Below are positions 50,059 through 58,983 of a stretch of DNA of 64,000 nucleotides, piece after piece. How positions within the stretch are numbered: position 1 is the stretch's first letter; every line of letters starts with the position of its first letter. Where the stretch lies: assembly GCA_025146925.1 (NCBI GenBank), contig CP102260.1, forward strand, positions 573,001 through 637,000, written 5' to 3'. Origin of the DNA: [Bacteroides] pectinophilus. GTDB taxonomy: Bacteria; Bacillota; Clostridia; Lachnospirales; Lachnospiraceae. Under the pieces are notes generated by a model. The model searched no databases, was not told the origin of the DNA, and saw only the letters and a list, made by a program, of their open reading frames with translations. Made by a program: the position numbers and the translations under genes.

Positions 50059-51277
50059 CCTTAGCCTTAAGATTCTTTCCGCAGTCTGTGCAATTATTAT
50101 ATGGATTATAATAGTCAATGTATATGATCCGTCAACAAGCGTTACCGTCAGCGGTGTTGAGGTGCAGCTTGTTAATACGGAATCTCTTACCGAGAAGGAA
50201 TACGCATATGATGTTGTTGACGGAAGTAAGATTTCGGTATATATAAGCGGACCGAGAAGTATCGTAACAGATATCAAGGCCAAGGATATTGTGGCAACAG
50301 CTGACCTCAGTAACGTTACGGTATTTTCAGATTATGTGGATATTGATGTTAAGGTTGTAAAAGACGGAGTATCAGCATCAAGTATAGAGATAGCACCCAA
50401 GACAACAGCTATAAGGCTTAAGATTGAGAACAGGGTAACGAAGACATTCAATATTGATACAGAGCTTGTAGGAACACCGGCAGACGGGTATGTTATAGGC
50501 GGTCAGCAGATAAGCCCGTCATCAGTTAAGGTTACCGGGACATCATCAGTAGTTGACAGTATATCATCAGTTAAGGTTTTATATGATGTAAGCGGTGCAA
50601 CTATGAATATAAGTGATGCTGCCCCAATTAAGATATATGATTCGCAGGGAACTGAGATTGTCGATGACCGTATTGAACTGTCGAAGACAGCAGTCGATAT
50701 TAAGGTTAATGTGCTTATGACAAAGACTGTGCCGGTTACTTATAAGACTAAGGGGACGCCGGCAGATGGTTACGGGGTTTCGGGTATTGACCAGGCCGTT
50801 ACGGAGGCAGTGATTGCCGGAACAGAGGATGCATTGAGGGATGTCAATTCAATAGATGTGCCTGACAGTGCAATAGACGTGAGCGGTCTGAATGCGGATA
50901 AGATATTCCACGTAAGACTTTCATCATATCTTCCGGGGAATATTACAGTAATGTCTGAAGGAGTTGTTAATGTTACTGTCAGAATATATCCGGTATCAGA
51001 GAGAGAGATATCGGTTCCGGTGACAGGAATAGTATTGAGCAACCTGCCACAGGGATACAATATATCATTTGGTGATGTCACGGCAGTGAATATCACTGTA
51101 ACAGGAGAGCAGTCGGTTCTGACGGCTCTTACCGTGACGGGAATAATACCTACTATTGATTTGTCAGGTATTAAGGAAGGTGACAATACACTCCGGTTAA
51201 AGGTCACACTTCCTGCAAACTGCACATTGAAACAGAATTATACTGTCAATGTGACTGCAGAGAGCGTAAACGGCTGA
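50036..51277 (+). CDS. cdaR: CdaA regulator CdaR (YbbR-domain protein)
   Basis: A 413-residue protein: a single N-terminal membrane helix (LKILSAVCAIIIWIIIVNVYDP) followed by four consecutive YbbR-like domains. Each has a VTVSGVEV- or VPVTG-type opening and a VKVTG/VIAG-type strand. It starts at GTG inside the cdaA 3' end, and such overlap is usual for this pair. CdaR binds CdaA extracytoplasmically and modulates c-di-AMP synthesis. In many Firmicutes glmM follows; here a different sugar mutase does. Confidence 0.92.
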   Translation: MKEKLLNNLSLKILSAVCAIIIWIIIVNVYDPSTSVTVSGVEVQLVNTESLTEKEYAYDVVDGSKISVYISGPRSIVTDIKAKDIVATADLSNVTVFSDYVDIDVKVVKDGVSASSIEIAPKTTAIRLKIENRVTKTFNIDTELVGTPADGYVIGGQQISPSSVKVTGTSSVVDSISSVKVLYDVSGATMNISDAAPIKIYDSQGTEIVDDRIELSKTAVDIKVNVLMTKTVPVTYKTKGTPADGYGVSGIDQAVTEAVIAGTEDALRDVNSIDVPDSAIDVSGLNADKIFHVRLSSYLPGNITVMSEGVVNVTVRIYPVSEREISVPVTGIVLSNLPQGYNISFGDVTAVNITVTGEQSVLTALTVTGIIPTIDLSGIKEGDNTLRLKVTLPANCTLKQNYTVNVTAESVNG

Positions 51278-51391
51278 TAACGGCCGGTTATATATGCTAA
51301 TATATTTCTAATATATTCATCAAAATGTTAGTATCCGTACCAAAAGACATACATTTATAAAGCATATTACGGATACGGAATGGAGGCAGAT

Positions 51392-53119
51392 ATGGGGTAT
51401 ATGGAGACTTACAGGGAATGGTGTGATAATCAGTATTTCAGCGATGAAGCAAGAGCTGAGCTTGCATCAATAGCAGGTAATGAGGCTGAGATAGAAGACA
51501 GATTCTATAAGAATCTTGAGTTCGGTACAGGCGGATTAAGAGGTGTAATCGGCATTGGAACTAACCGCATGAACATCTATACAGTACGTAAGGCGACACA
51601 GGGACTTGCTAATTTTATCATCAGGGAGAATGCGGCAGACAGAGGAGTTGCCATTGCATATGACTCAAGAAGAATGTCACCTGAGTTTGCTGATGAGGCT
51701 GCATTGTGCCTTAACGCTAACGGAATTAAGGCATATATATTCCCTACATTAAGACCTACACCGGAACTTTCATTTGCAGTAAGAGACCTTCACTGCATCG
51801 CCGGTATTGTAGTAACAGCAAGTCATAATCCACCTGAATATAACGGCTATAAGGTATATTGGGAAGATGGTGCACAGATTACCGCACCTAAGGATACACA
51901 GATAATTACGGAAGTTAACAATGTTACAGACTTTAACAGTGTTAAGACAATGGATAAGGATGAAGCTAAGATTGCGGGACTCTACAATGTTATCGGTTAT
52001 GACCTTGATGACCGTTATATTGCAGCTCTTAAGAAGATGAGCATCAACGGAGACCTTATTAAGAAAGTGGCTGATGACTTCACTATTGTGTATACACCGC
52101 TTCATGGCACAGGTAATATTCCTGCAAGACGTGTACTTAAGGAACTCGGATTTAAGAATGTGTATGTAGTTCCTGAACAGGAAAAGCCGGATCCTGATTT
52201 TACAACACTTGAGTATCCTAATCCTGAGGATCCTAAGGCATTCACACTTGCGCTTAAGCTTGCTAAGGAAAAGAATGCAGATATCATTCTTGCTACGGAC
52301 CCTGATGCAGACAGACTTGGAGTATATGCCAAGGATTCAAAGACAGGAGAGTATGTATCATTTACAGGTAATATGTCAGGAATGCTTATTGCTGAATATC
52401 TCCTTTCACAGAGAAGAGAGAATGGAACACTCCATAAGAATGGTGCCTTTGTTAAGACAATCGTGTCAACTAATATGGCAGATGCAATCGCTGCAGAATA
52501 CAATGTAAAGCTTATCGAGGTTCTTACAGGTTTTAAGTTTATCGGTGAGCAGATTAAGCTTTTCGAGCAGAATGGTACATATGAGTATGAGTTTGGATTC
52601 GAGGAAAGCTACGGATGTCTTGTAGGAACACATGCAAGGGACAAGGATGCAATTGTTGCGGTTATGGCATTATGTGAAGCAGCAGCATATTATAAGACAA
52701 AGGGACTTACACTGTGGGATCAGATGATTAACATCTACGAGAAGTACGGCTACTACAAGGAAGGTCTTAAGTCTATAACACTTAAGGGAGTTGAGGGTGT
52801 CGCAAAGATTCAGGAGATGCTTAATAATCTTCGTGCCAACAAGCCTTCTAAGATTGGTTCATGGGATGTACTTGCAATCCGTGATTACAAGGAAGACACA
52901 ATCCATAACCTTAAGACAGGTGAGGTAACCAAGACAGGACTTCCTAACTCTAATGTACTTTACTATGATTTATCAGATAACGCATGGTGCTGTGCAAGAC
53001 CATCAGGAACGGAACCTAAGATTAAGTTCTACATGGGAGTTAAGGGAACAAGCCTTGAGGACGCACAGGCTAAGCTGGATGAGCTTACACAGGCTGTTAT
53101 GGATCTTGTCCAGGGCTAA
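51392..53119 (+). CDS. pgcA: Phospho-sugar mutase (alpha-phosphoglucomutase, PgcA type)
   Basis: A 575-residue alpha-D-phosphohexomutase. The phosphoserine loop is TASHNPPEYNGYK near residue 140, the metal loop DPDADRLG near 300, a sugar-binding loop EESYGCLVG, and the phosphate-binding end ARPSGTEPKIKFY. The length fits PgcA/phosphoglucomutase, which is about 130 residues longer than GlmM. It interconverts glucose-1-P and glucose-6-P for envelope sugars. GGAGG sets the start at ATG 51392 rather than 51380. It takes the place glmM usually has after cdaAR. Confidence 0.92.
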   Translation: MGYMETYREWCDNQYFSDEARAELASIAGNEAEIEDRFYKNLEFGTGGLRGVIGIGTNRMNIYTVRKATQGLANFIIRENAADRGVAIAYDSRRMSPEFADEAALCLNANGIKAYIFPTLRPTPELSFAVRDLHCIAGIVVTASHNPPEYNGYKVYWEDGAQITAPKDTQIITEVNNVTDFNSVKTMDKDEAKIAGLYNVIGYDLDDRYIAALKKMSINGDLIKKVADDFTIVYTPLHGTGNIPARRVLKELGFKNVYVVPEQEKPDPDFTTLEYPNPEDPKAFTLALKLAKEKNADIILATDPDADRLGVYAKDSKTGEYVSFTGNMSGMLIAEYLLSQRRENGTLHKNGAFVKTIVSTNMADAIAAEYNVKLIEVLTGFKFIGEQIKLFEQNGTYEYEFGFEESYGCLVGTHARDKDAIVAVMALCEAAAYYKTKGLTLWDQMINIYEKYGYYKEGLKSITLKGVEGVAKIQEMLNNLRANKPSKIGSWDVLAIRDYKEDTIHNLKTGEVTKTGLPNSNVLYYDLSDNAWCCARPSGTEPKIKFYMGVKGTSLEDAQAKLDELTQAVMDLVQG

Positions 53120-53152
53120 TTGTGAACATTAATTTACAGTAAGAACACATGG

Positions 53153-53202
53153 AAAACACATTTCATTGATAGACTTCAATCTATAAATGAAATGTGTTTT
53201 TT
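53153..53202 (+). terminator. Terminator after pgcA
   Basis: AAAACACATTTCATT pairs perfectly with AATGAAATGTGTTTT (15 bp), with a further short stem in the loop, followed by TT. It lies 20 bp before the htrA ribosome site. Confidence 0.8.
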
Positions 53203-53223
53203 GATGAAAGGAGATAATCGGTC

Positions 53224-54708
53224 ATGTATGATGATAATCAAATGAATAATAATGTACCAAGGTTTGATTCGCAGACAGGCGAGCCATTATTTACAGGAGA
53301 TGTTCAGAATGCACAAGATACGCAGTCTGATACATCAGATACCAATACAGATAGCGCACAGCAGCCATCATATACCTATTACGACGTCAATCCGGTACAG
53401 CAGCCACAAAAATCGGCAAGAGAATTGAAGCGTGAACAGAAGGCAATGAAGAAAGCTGCAAAGCACGAACAGAAAAAGCATAACGGCGGCGCAGGATATT
53501 TTGCCAAGCTTGTTATATCAGCGGTTATATTCGGCCTTATAGCCGGAGGTGTAATGTTCGGAGTCAACAAAGCGGGTGAGAAGCTCGACGGCAGCACAAG
53601 TTCGGCTTCTGATATCCAGATTCCGATGGTGTCTAATCAGGGCAACGGCACAGATGCATCTGTGAATGCAGGAACATCATCAGTTGTGCAGACTGAAGAT
53701 TCAACAATATCGGCTCCTATGGATGTAAAGGGCATAGTTAAGACAAGTATGCCGTCAATTGTAGCAATCAACGGTGAAGTTACGGTATCATCAGGATATG
53801 CATATCCGTTCTCCGGCACACAGAAGTCTAAGACAAGCGGTACCGGAATTATAGTTGGCAAGAATGATACTGAACTTCTTATAGTAACGAATGCGCATGT
53901 TGTTGACGGAGTAAGCAATCTTACATGTACATTCACGGATAATGAGCAGGTAAGTGCTACGGTTAAGGGCAGTAAGAGTAATAAGGATATTGCTGTTGTA
54001 GCAGTTTCACTTTCATCACTTAAGGAATCAACAGCAAAGAGCATTGCTATCGCAGAGCTTGGAGATTCTGATTCCATAGAACTTGGTGATCAGGTAGTTG
54101 CAATAGGTAATGCACTTGGCGAAGGCCAGTCGGTAACAGTCGGCTATGTCAGCGCACTGAACCGTTCAATTGTTGTTGATAATACTGAATATACTAACCT
54201 TATAATGACGGATGCAGCAATTAACCCTGGTAACAGTGGAGGTGCATTGCTTAATGCATCTGGCAGGGTAATAGGTATTAACTCAGCAAAGTATTCTTCA
54301 GAGGAAGTAGAGGGGATGGGATATGCAATCCCTATTTCATCAATTAAAGATGTCCTTGATACACTGATGAATAAGCAGACAAGACAGAAGGTATCAGGTG
54401 ATAAGGCTTCATTCTTAGGAATATCAGGTGTTGATGTGACATACTCGATATCTAAGGCTTACGGCTACCCACAGGGTATCCTCCTTCAGAATGTACAGCA
54501 GGATTCCCCGGCAGATAAGGCAGGACTTGTTAAGAACGATATCATAACAGGATTTGACGGAGATTCGATATCATCATCCTCAGACCTTAAGGAGAAGATG
54601 CAGTATTATGCTTCAGGTGAGAAGGTAACAATCGATTACTATCACATGGAGAATGGCGAGTACAAGCTTAAGAGTGCTGAGGTTACACTTGGACATAACA
54701 GTAACTGA
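53224..54708 (+). CDS. htrA: HtrA/DegP-like S1C serine protease with PDZ domain
   Basis: A 494-residue membrane-anchored quality-control protease. The disordered acidic/Gln-rich N-terminus is cytoplasmic (1-90), with one membrane helix at 94-113 and a Ser/Thr-rich extracellular linker. The trypsin-like domain has catalytic His225 (TNAHVVD), Asp255 (KDIAVVA) and Ser338 (NPGNSGGALL). One PDZ domain follows at about 395-485 (FLGISGVDV, SPADKAGLVKNDIITGFDG). AAGGAG precedes the ATG. It degrades misfolded secreted proteins outside the cell. A DUF6062 gene follows after 21 bp. Confidence 0.93.
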   Translation: MYDDNQMNNNVPRFDSQTGEPLFTGDVQNAQDTQSDTSDTNTDSAQQPSYTYYDVNPVQQPQKSARELKREQKAMKKAAKHEQKKHNGGAGYFAKLVISAVIFGLIAGGVMFGVNKAGEKLDGSTSSASDIQIPMVSNQGNGTDASVNAGTSSVVQTEDSTISAPMDVKGIVKTSMPSIVAINGEVTVSSGYAYPFSGTQKSKTSGTGIIVGKNDTELLIVTNAHVVDGVSNLTCTFTDNEQVSATVKGSKSNKDIAVVAVSLSSLKESTAKSIAIAELGDSDSIELGDQVVAIGNALGEGQSVTVGYVSALNRSIVVDNTEYTNLIMTDAAINPGNSGGALLNASGRVIGINSAKYSSEEVEGMGYAIPISSIKDVLDTLMNKQTRQKVSGDKASFLGISGVDVTYSISKAYGYPQGILLQNVQQDSPADKAGLVKNDIITGFDGDSISSSSDLKEKMQYYASGEKVTIDYYHMENGEYKLKSAEVTLGHNSN

Positions 54709-54729
54709 CAATGATATGAGGGGGCGCTT

Positions 54730-55464
54730 ATGAAAGACGAAAAGATATATTCAATACCTGTTACAGAGGCATTTGAAAAGGATTGCGAATGTCCGGTGTG
54801 TGCAATGTATAACAGACTTGAGCAGGATGCTGTGGATTATGCAATGGGACCAAGCTATATGGAGGCAGACATACGTGAAGTTACAGACAGAACGGGATTC
54901 TGCCGTAAGCATATAAGGATGGTTGCAGCAAAGGGTAATACATTAGGAATGGCACTTGTGCTTAAGACACATTTTGATAAAGTTATAGATGATGTGAGCA
55001 GACTTCAGTCTGAAGGCACAACACCCAAAAAGTCATTATTCCGTAAGGCGGATACAGATAAAGATGCGGTGCCGGAGTATATTGAAACACTTGAGAATTC
55101 ATGCTTTGTATGTGACAGGGTGGATAAGACATTTGCAAGATATATAGATACAATATTCTATCTGTGGAAGAACAATTCTGAGTTCAGAGACATGTTTGGC
55201 AATACCAAGGGATTCTGTACATCGCATTATGCAGAATTGAGGAAGATGGCACCACAGTCACTTGGCAAAGAAGCACCGGAGTTCATTAAGGAGCTTGACA
55301 GGCTTTATATGGATAATATGAAGCGGGTAAGGGATGACCTTGAATGGCTGATAAAGAAATTTGATTACAGATATGCCAATGAGCCTGCAGGGAATTCCAA
55401 AGACGCCATACCAAGGGCGATAGTTAAGATTAATTCAACAGATATAGATAATCAGAATCTATAG
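54730..55464 (+). CDS. DUF6062-like protein with duplicated Cys/His motifs
   Basis: A 244-residue cytoplasmic, helical protein. It contains the same metal-site-like pattern twice: CPVC (Cys21/Cys24) with GFCRKH (Cys58/His61), and CFVC (Cys125/Cys128) with GFCTSH (Cys163/His166). That is two C-x2-C-x33/34-C-x2-H units. Zinc or iron-sulfur binding is likely, but the function is unknown. GGGGG precedes the ATG. It follows htrA closely and may share its transcript. A long hairpin terminator follows. Confidence 0.72.
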   Translation: MKDEKIYSIPVTEAFEKDCECPVCAMYNRLEQDAVDYAMGPSYMEADIREVTDRTGFCRKHIRMVAAKGNTLGMALVLKTHFDKVIDDVSRLQSEGTTPKKSLFRKADTDKDAVPEYIETLENSCFVCDRVDKTFARYIDTIFYLWKNNSEFRDMFGNTKGFCTSHYAELRKMAPQSLGKEAPEFIKELDRLYMDNMKRVRDDLEWLIKKFDYRYANEPAGNSKDAIPRAIVKINSTDIDNQNL

Positions 55465-55502
55465 TGTTAATGAATTATAAGATAATATCAGCTAAATAAT
55501 AA

Positions 55503-55565
55503 AGCAGTAACAGACATGGGATATACTCATATATTATGTATCTCATGTGTGGTTACTGCTTTTTG
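55503..55565 (+). terminator. Terminator after the DUF6062 gene
   Basis: AGCAGTAAC pairs perfectly with GTTACTGCT around a long partly paired loop (CATG/CATG core), followed by TTTTT. Confidence 0.75.
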
Positions 55566-55625
55566 TATATATTAATATGCTGCAATAAGCTGCAGACCGA
55601 CGGTTAATCTTAATTGCTGCCGGTA

Positions 55626-56981
55626 TTAACGTACATGCAGAATATAGAGCATTACCGTACATATTACAAGGCACAGTATAGTTGCCGGGAGAGCATATCT
55701 GCAATACTGTCCCCATGTGATGTGGTGGCCGTTTCTTGAAGCTATTGATGTTCCTACTACATTGGCTGATGCTCCTATAGGAGTTGCGTTGCCACCGATA
55801 TCGGTACCGAGTGCGAGAGTCCAGGCGAGTGTCTCAACAGGTATTCCCTGTGTTATGGCAAGAGCCTTTATTACGGGAACCATGGTTGCTGCAAATGGGA
55901 TGTTATCTATGATTGCACTTGCCAATGCAGAGAACCATAATATTACACATACCATAACCATGACATGTCCCCCGCTTGCCCGGCTGATAAGGTCAGCAAG
56001 CAGGTCAAGGATATGTGTCTGCTCAAGACCGCCTACAACAATGAAAAGCCCGACGAAGAAATATATAGTCTTCCAGTCTATGCCGCGCAGCAGTCCGCCT
56101 TTGACATCAACAGATGTGACAAGCGTAAGTACTGCGGCGATTATACCGATTGATGCTACAGTTATGCCTGTCTGTGCATGTGTGACGAGCAGGAATACAA
56201 CCATCAGGAAAATCATTGTGCTGATCATGAATCCCAGCCTGTTGCTTATGGCTGAAGAAGGATCAGGCATGGCAGAAGAATCGGCCATATGTGAGCCTTC
56301 TTTCAGCTTCTTTGCAAAACAGAGATAAAAATATATAATCATGGCAATAAGTGCAATAAGGATGATTATGCCGGTATTAGTAAGGAAATCCATGAATGTA
56401 AGTCCGAGAGATGTTCCGATTATAATATTGGGCGGGTCACCGCTCATCGTTGCAGCTCCACCGAGATTGGCACAGAAAATCTCAGGAAGAATCATATATA
56501 CAGGATTAAACTTAAGAAGGCCGGATAATTCTATAGTTATTGCAGTCAGAAAAAGTACAACCGTTATACTGTCAATAAACATTGATAATACCGCTGATAA
56601 TACCATAAATGTTATAAAGATGGGAACTATCCGGTATCTGACTGCTTTGGCAAGCCACAGACACAGCCATCTGAAAAATCCTACCTTTCCCATTCCTTCG
56701 ACAAGAACCATCATTCCAAAGAAAAACAGGATTGTTGACCAGTTAATTCCGGAAGAAGCAGATTCTGAGATGCCCGGAGCATACCAGAATTCGGATGTGG
56801 TAAAGCACCGGAGATTAAGTGTATCCAAGATTGCGGATGTGCTGTGCATACATATGCCGAATACGACGATAATCATGGCAGCAGCACCTATGAGAGCCGG
56901 AATGTACCGTTCAACTTTGCCGCTGATAATGCAGGCAAACATAGTGATGAAGATAATTACTGCAAAAATCTGACTTACCAT
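55626..56981 (-). CDS. ArsB/NhaD-type ion transporter (Na+/H+ antiporter or anion permease)
   Basis: A 451-residue membrane protein with about eleven helices in two inverted halves. Conserved pore motifs are MFIDSITVVLFL, GGAATMSGDPPNIIIG in the first half and IIDNIPFAATMVPVI, GGNATPIGASANVVGTS in the second. The soluble hydrophilic loop near residue 235 is typical. It belongs to the ion transporter (IT) superfamily of ArsB, NhaD and P-protein. The substrate cannot be read; the Asp-Pro motifs fit NhaD-like sodium export. AAGGAG precedes the ATG. No arsR or arsC is near, making arsenite less likely. Confidence 0.85.
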   Translation of the reverse strand: MVSQIFAVIIFITMFACIISGKVERYIPALIGAAAMIIVVFGICMHSTSAILDTLNLRCFTTSEFWYAPGISESASSGINWSTILFFFGMMVLVEGMGKVGFFRWLCLWLAKAVRYRIVPIFITFMVLSAVLSMFIDSITVVLFLTAITIELSGLLKFNPVYMILPEIFCANLGGAATMSGDPPNIIIGTSLGLTFMDFLTNTGIIILIALIAMIIYFYLCFAKKLKEGSHMADSSAMPDPSSAISNRLGFMISTMIFLMVVFLLVTHAQTGITVASIGIIAAVLTLVTSVDVKGGLLRGIDWKTIYFFVGLFIVVGGLEQTHILDLLADLISRASGGHVMVMVCVILWFSALASAIIDNIPFAATMVPVIKALAITQGIPVETLAWTLALGTDIGGNATPIGASANVVGTSIASRNGHHITWGQYCRYALPATILCLVICTVMLYILHVR

Positions 56982-57162
56982 TATTTATTACTCCTTTTTT
57001 AAAAATAGAAACACAAATTTTATTATAAACTAATTCCTGCCAACTTCAAGTTACAAGTTGCAATCCTGGCGGAAATTGGTAAAATATACATTATGGCACG
57101 CACAGGATTTGCGCTGTGCACAAACTTGATATGTGCATAAAACAGTGCAGAACAGGAGGATA

Positions 57163-57292
57163 GTGTGAAAAACAGATTAATATCTGTTTTTCACACAGCT
57201 ATTTGTGCCGCAGGCGCCACAAATAGCATTTATCGCAGAGCCAAATCTGACATTTGGCCCGCGATTCCTCCGGCACTTTGTGCCTGCGGAAT
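57163..57292 (+). repeat. 130-bp quadruple-hairpin element flanked by 8-bp direct repeats
   Basis: Four hairpins stand shoulder to shoulder. HP1 57163-57196 has perfect 15-bp arms containing GTGAAAAACAGAT, with loop TAAT. HP2 57198-57227 has GCTATTTGTG / CACAAATAGC, perfect. HP3 57240-57258 has GCCAAAT / ATTTGGC, extended by ATCGC / GCGAT at 57232-57265. HP4 57264-57292 has 13-bp arms, 11 matching, loop TTT. HP1 and HP4 end exactly at the element edges. GGAGGATA occurs just outside each edge (57155-57162 and 57293-57300). It sits between two ribosome sites before the DUF362 gene and keeps the downstream frame open. A mobile palindromic unit or a structured RNA leader are both possible. Confidence 0.75.
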
Positions 57293-57302
57293 GGAGGATA
57301 TT

Positions 57303-58166
57303 ATGGCTTCAAAGGTATATTTTTCATCACAGATTTCAAAGGAACGTATGGTAGATATGTATAAGGCACTTGGTGTCAGTCTTGCGGGAAGTGTAGCTGT
57401 TAAGCTTCATTCCGGTGAGGAGGGTAACCAGAATTATCTCAGGCCGGAATTTATGAAAGATATAATAGAATATGTCAATGGAACCGTCGTTGAGTGCAAT
57501 ACCGCTTATGAGGGAGCACGTAACACAACCGAAAAGCATAAAAAGCTTATGAGCAGCCACGGCTGGAGTAAGTACTTTGATGTGGATATTATGGATGCAG
57601 ACGGACAGATGGAGCTTCCCGTGCCTGAGGGAAAGCAGATTAAGGTCAACTATGTAGGCAGGAATCTTGCAGATTATGATTCGGTACTTGTTCTTTCACA
57701 TTTTAAGGGACATCCTATGGGAGGCTTCGGAGGAGCACTTAAGAACATTTCAATCGGAATAGCTTCTTCATATGGCAAGGCATACATTCACGGAGCAGGA
57801 GAACCTGATAAGATGTGGACAGCTGATCATGACGCATTCCTGGAATCAATGGCTGATGCTGCAAAGTCGGTTATTGATTACGAGAAGGGCAATATGGCAT
57901 TTATTAATGTTATGTGCAACATGAGTGTAGATTGTGACTGCTGTGCGGTTGCAGAGGATCCATGCATGCAGGATATAGGAATACTTGCAAGCCTTGATCC
58001 TGTTGCGCTTGACCAGGCATGTATTGATCTTGTGTATGCATCTGAGGATCCGGGAAGAGATCATCTTACAGAGAGAATAGAATCAAGAAACGGTGTTCAT
58101 ACAATTGAGGCAGCAGCGGCAATTGGCGCAGGCTCAAGGGAGTATGAGCTTATCAACATTGATTAG
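57303..58166 (+). CDS. DUF362-domain protein
   Basis: A 287-residue cytoplasmic protein of the DUF362 family, whose members are often linked to iron-sulfur proteins. Visible features: VYFSSQISKERM start, VAVKLHSGEEGNQNYLRPEF, LVLSHFKGHPMGGFGGALKNI (family signature), and the cysteines in MCNMSVDCDCC and EDPCMQDIG, which could bind metal. GGAGG at 57293 supports ATG 57303. A GTG at 57165 with its own AGGAGG gives a frame open through the hairpin element and would add 46 residues. The added sequence looks unlike the family. A zinc-ribbon operon follows 10 bp later. Confidence 0.8.
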   Translation: MASKVYFSSQISKERMVDMYKALGVSLAGSVAVKLHSGEEGNQNYLRPEFMKDIIEYVNGTVVECNTAYEGARNTTEKHKKLMSSHGWSKYFDVDIMDADGQMELPVPEGKQIKVNYVGRNLADYDSVLVLSHFKGHPMGGFGGALKNISIGIASSYGKAYIHGAGEPDKMWTADHDAFLESMADAAKSVIDYEKGNMAFINVMCNMSVDCDCCAVAEDPCMQDIGILASLDPVALDQACIDLVYASEDPGRDHLTERIESRNGVHTIEAAAAIGAGSREYELINID

Positions 58167-58176
58167 GTGGTAACAG

Positions 58177-58983
58177 ATGGATAAGATTAAAGAATGTGTT
58201 AACTGCGGTGCTGCAATAAGTGCTGAAGATGCAGAATGTCCATACTGCCATTATATGCAGTATGATGCGGCAGAAGCCCGGTACATGGATACTCTTGAGT
58301 CAATGAATGACAGTATGGGCAGCCTTGACAGAAATACGCGTAAAATTGCCAGAAAGGACATTGTAAAGAGTGTTCTTATTACTCTGGCAGCTGCAGCAGT
58401 ATTTGCAGGGATAGGCTCACTGTCAGGAATAGTACATGAAAAAACAGATTCATATTATTACGGAGAGAAGAGCAGGATTGTCAAAGGGCTTGACTGGTAT
58501 GATGCCAATGCAGATGCTCTGGACAAGGCATATGAGGATAAGGATTTTGCAGGCATTTACAAGATAATCAATGCTGACAGCAAAGGTCCGTATTATAGTA
58601 TTCTGCATAACTGGGAGCATTACGATATATATCAGATATATACAGGTTCATATGACAGATTTGAGCAGTATATGACTGATGAGGACAGAGACGGGCAGTA
58701 TGTATTCGAGACACTATACCGTAATGCAATCAGTACGCTTGAAATTGAATATAAAAAAGATTCAGCTGCATCAAAGCTGTATGCCAGGTGCAGTGATGAT
58801 GAAAAGAAAATTGTTGACGGATGGCTTGCCAACGTAAAGAAATTTCTTAAAGATGATGCGGGACTTACGGAAGAACAGTGCAGGGCTGACTATAATGATC
58901 TGTACAGCAGCGGATATATGGATTACTCAAAATCATCAGAATATGCACAGAAGTACTACAATGCTAAGGGAGGAACACAATGA
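58177..58983 (+). CDS. Zinc-ribbon membrane protein of unknown function (first of three)
   Basis: A 268-residue protein: an N-terminal zinc ribbon with Cys7/Cys10 (CVNC) and Cys21/Cys24 (CPYC), a linker, one membrane helix at about 64-84, and a 180-residue extracytoplasmic helical domain rich in Asp, Tyr and Lys. No family is recognised. It starts 10 bp after the DUF362 gene and its stop overlaps the next gene by 4 bases. Its architecture is shared with the next gene, so the two are probably paralogues. Confidence 0.72.
   Translation: MDKIKECVNCGAAISAEDAECPYCHYMQYDAAEARYMDTLESMNDSMGSLDRNTRKIARKDIVKSVLITLAAAAVFAGIGSLSGIVHEKTDSYYYGEKSRIVKGLDWYDANADALDKAYEDKDFAGIYKIINADSKGPYYSILHNWEHYDIYQIYTGSYDRFEQYMTDEDRDGQYVFETLYRNAISTLEIEYKKDSAASKLYARCSDDEKKIVDGWLANVKKFLKDDAGLTEEQCRADYNDLYSSGYMDYSKSSEYAQKYYNAKGGTQ

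Noticed and set aside
55717-56328. 203-residue plus-strand frame opposite the ArsB/NhaD gene
   Set aside because: It is the reverse of conserved transporter helices and lacks a ribosome site.
57165-58166. 333-residue version of the DUF362 protein starting at GTG 57165
   Set aside because: Although a good ribosome site precedes it, the extra 46 residues are translated hairpin arms unlike the family; ATG 57303 also has GGAGG. It is kept only as an alternative in the findings.
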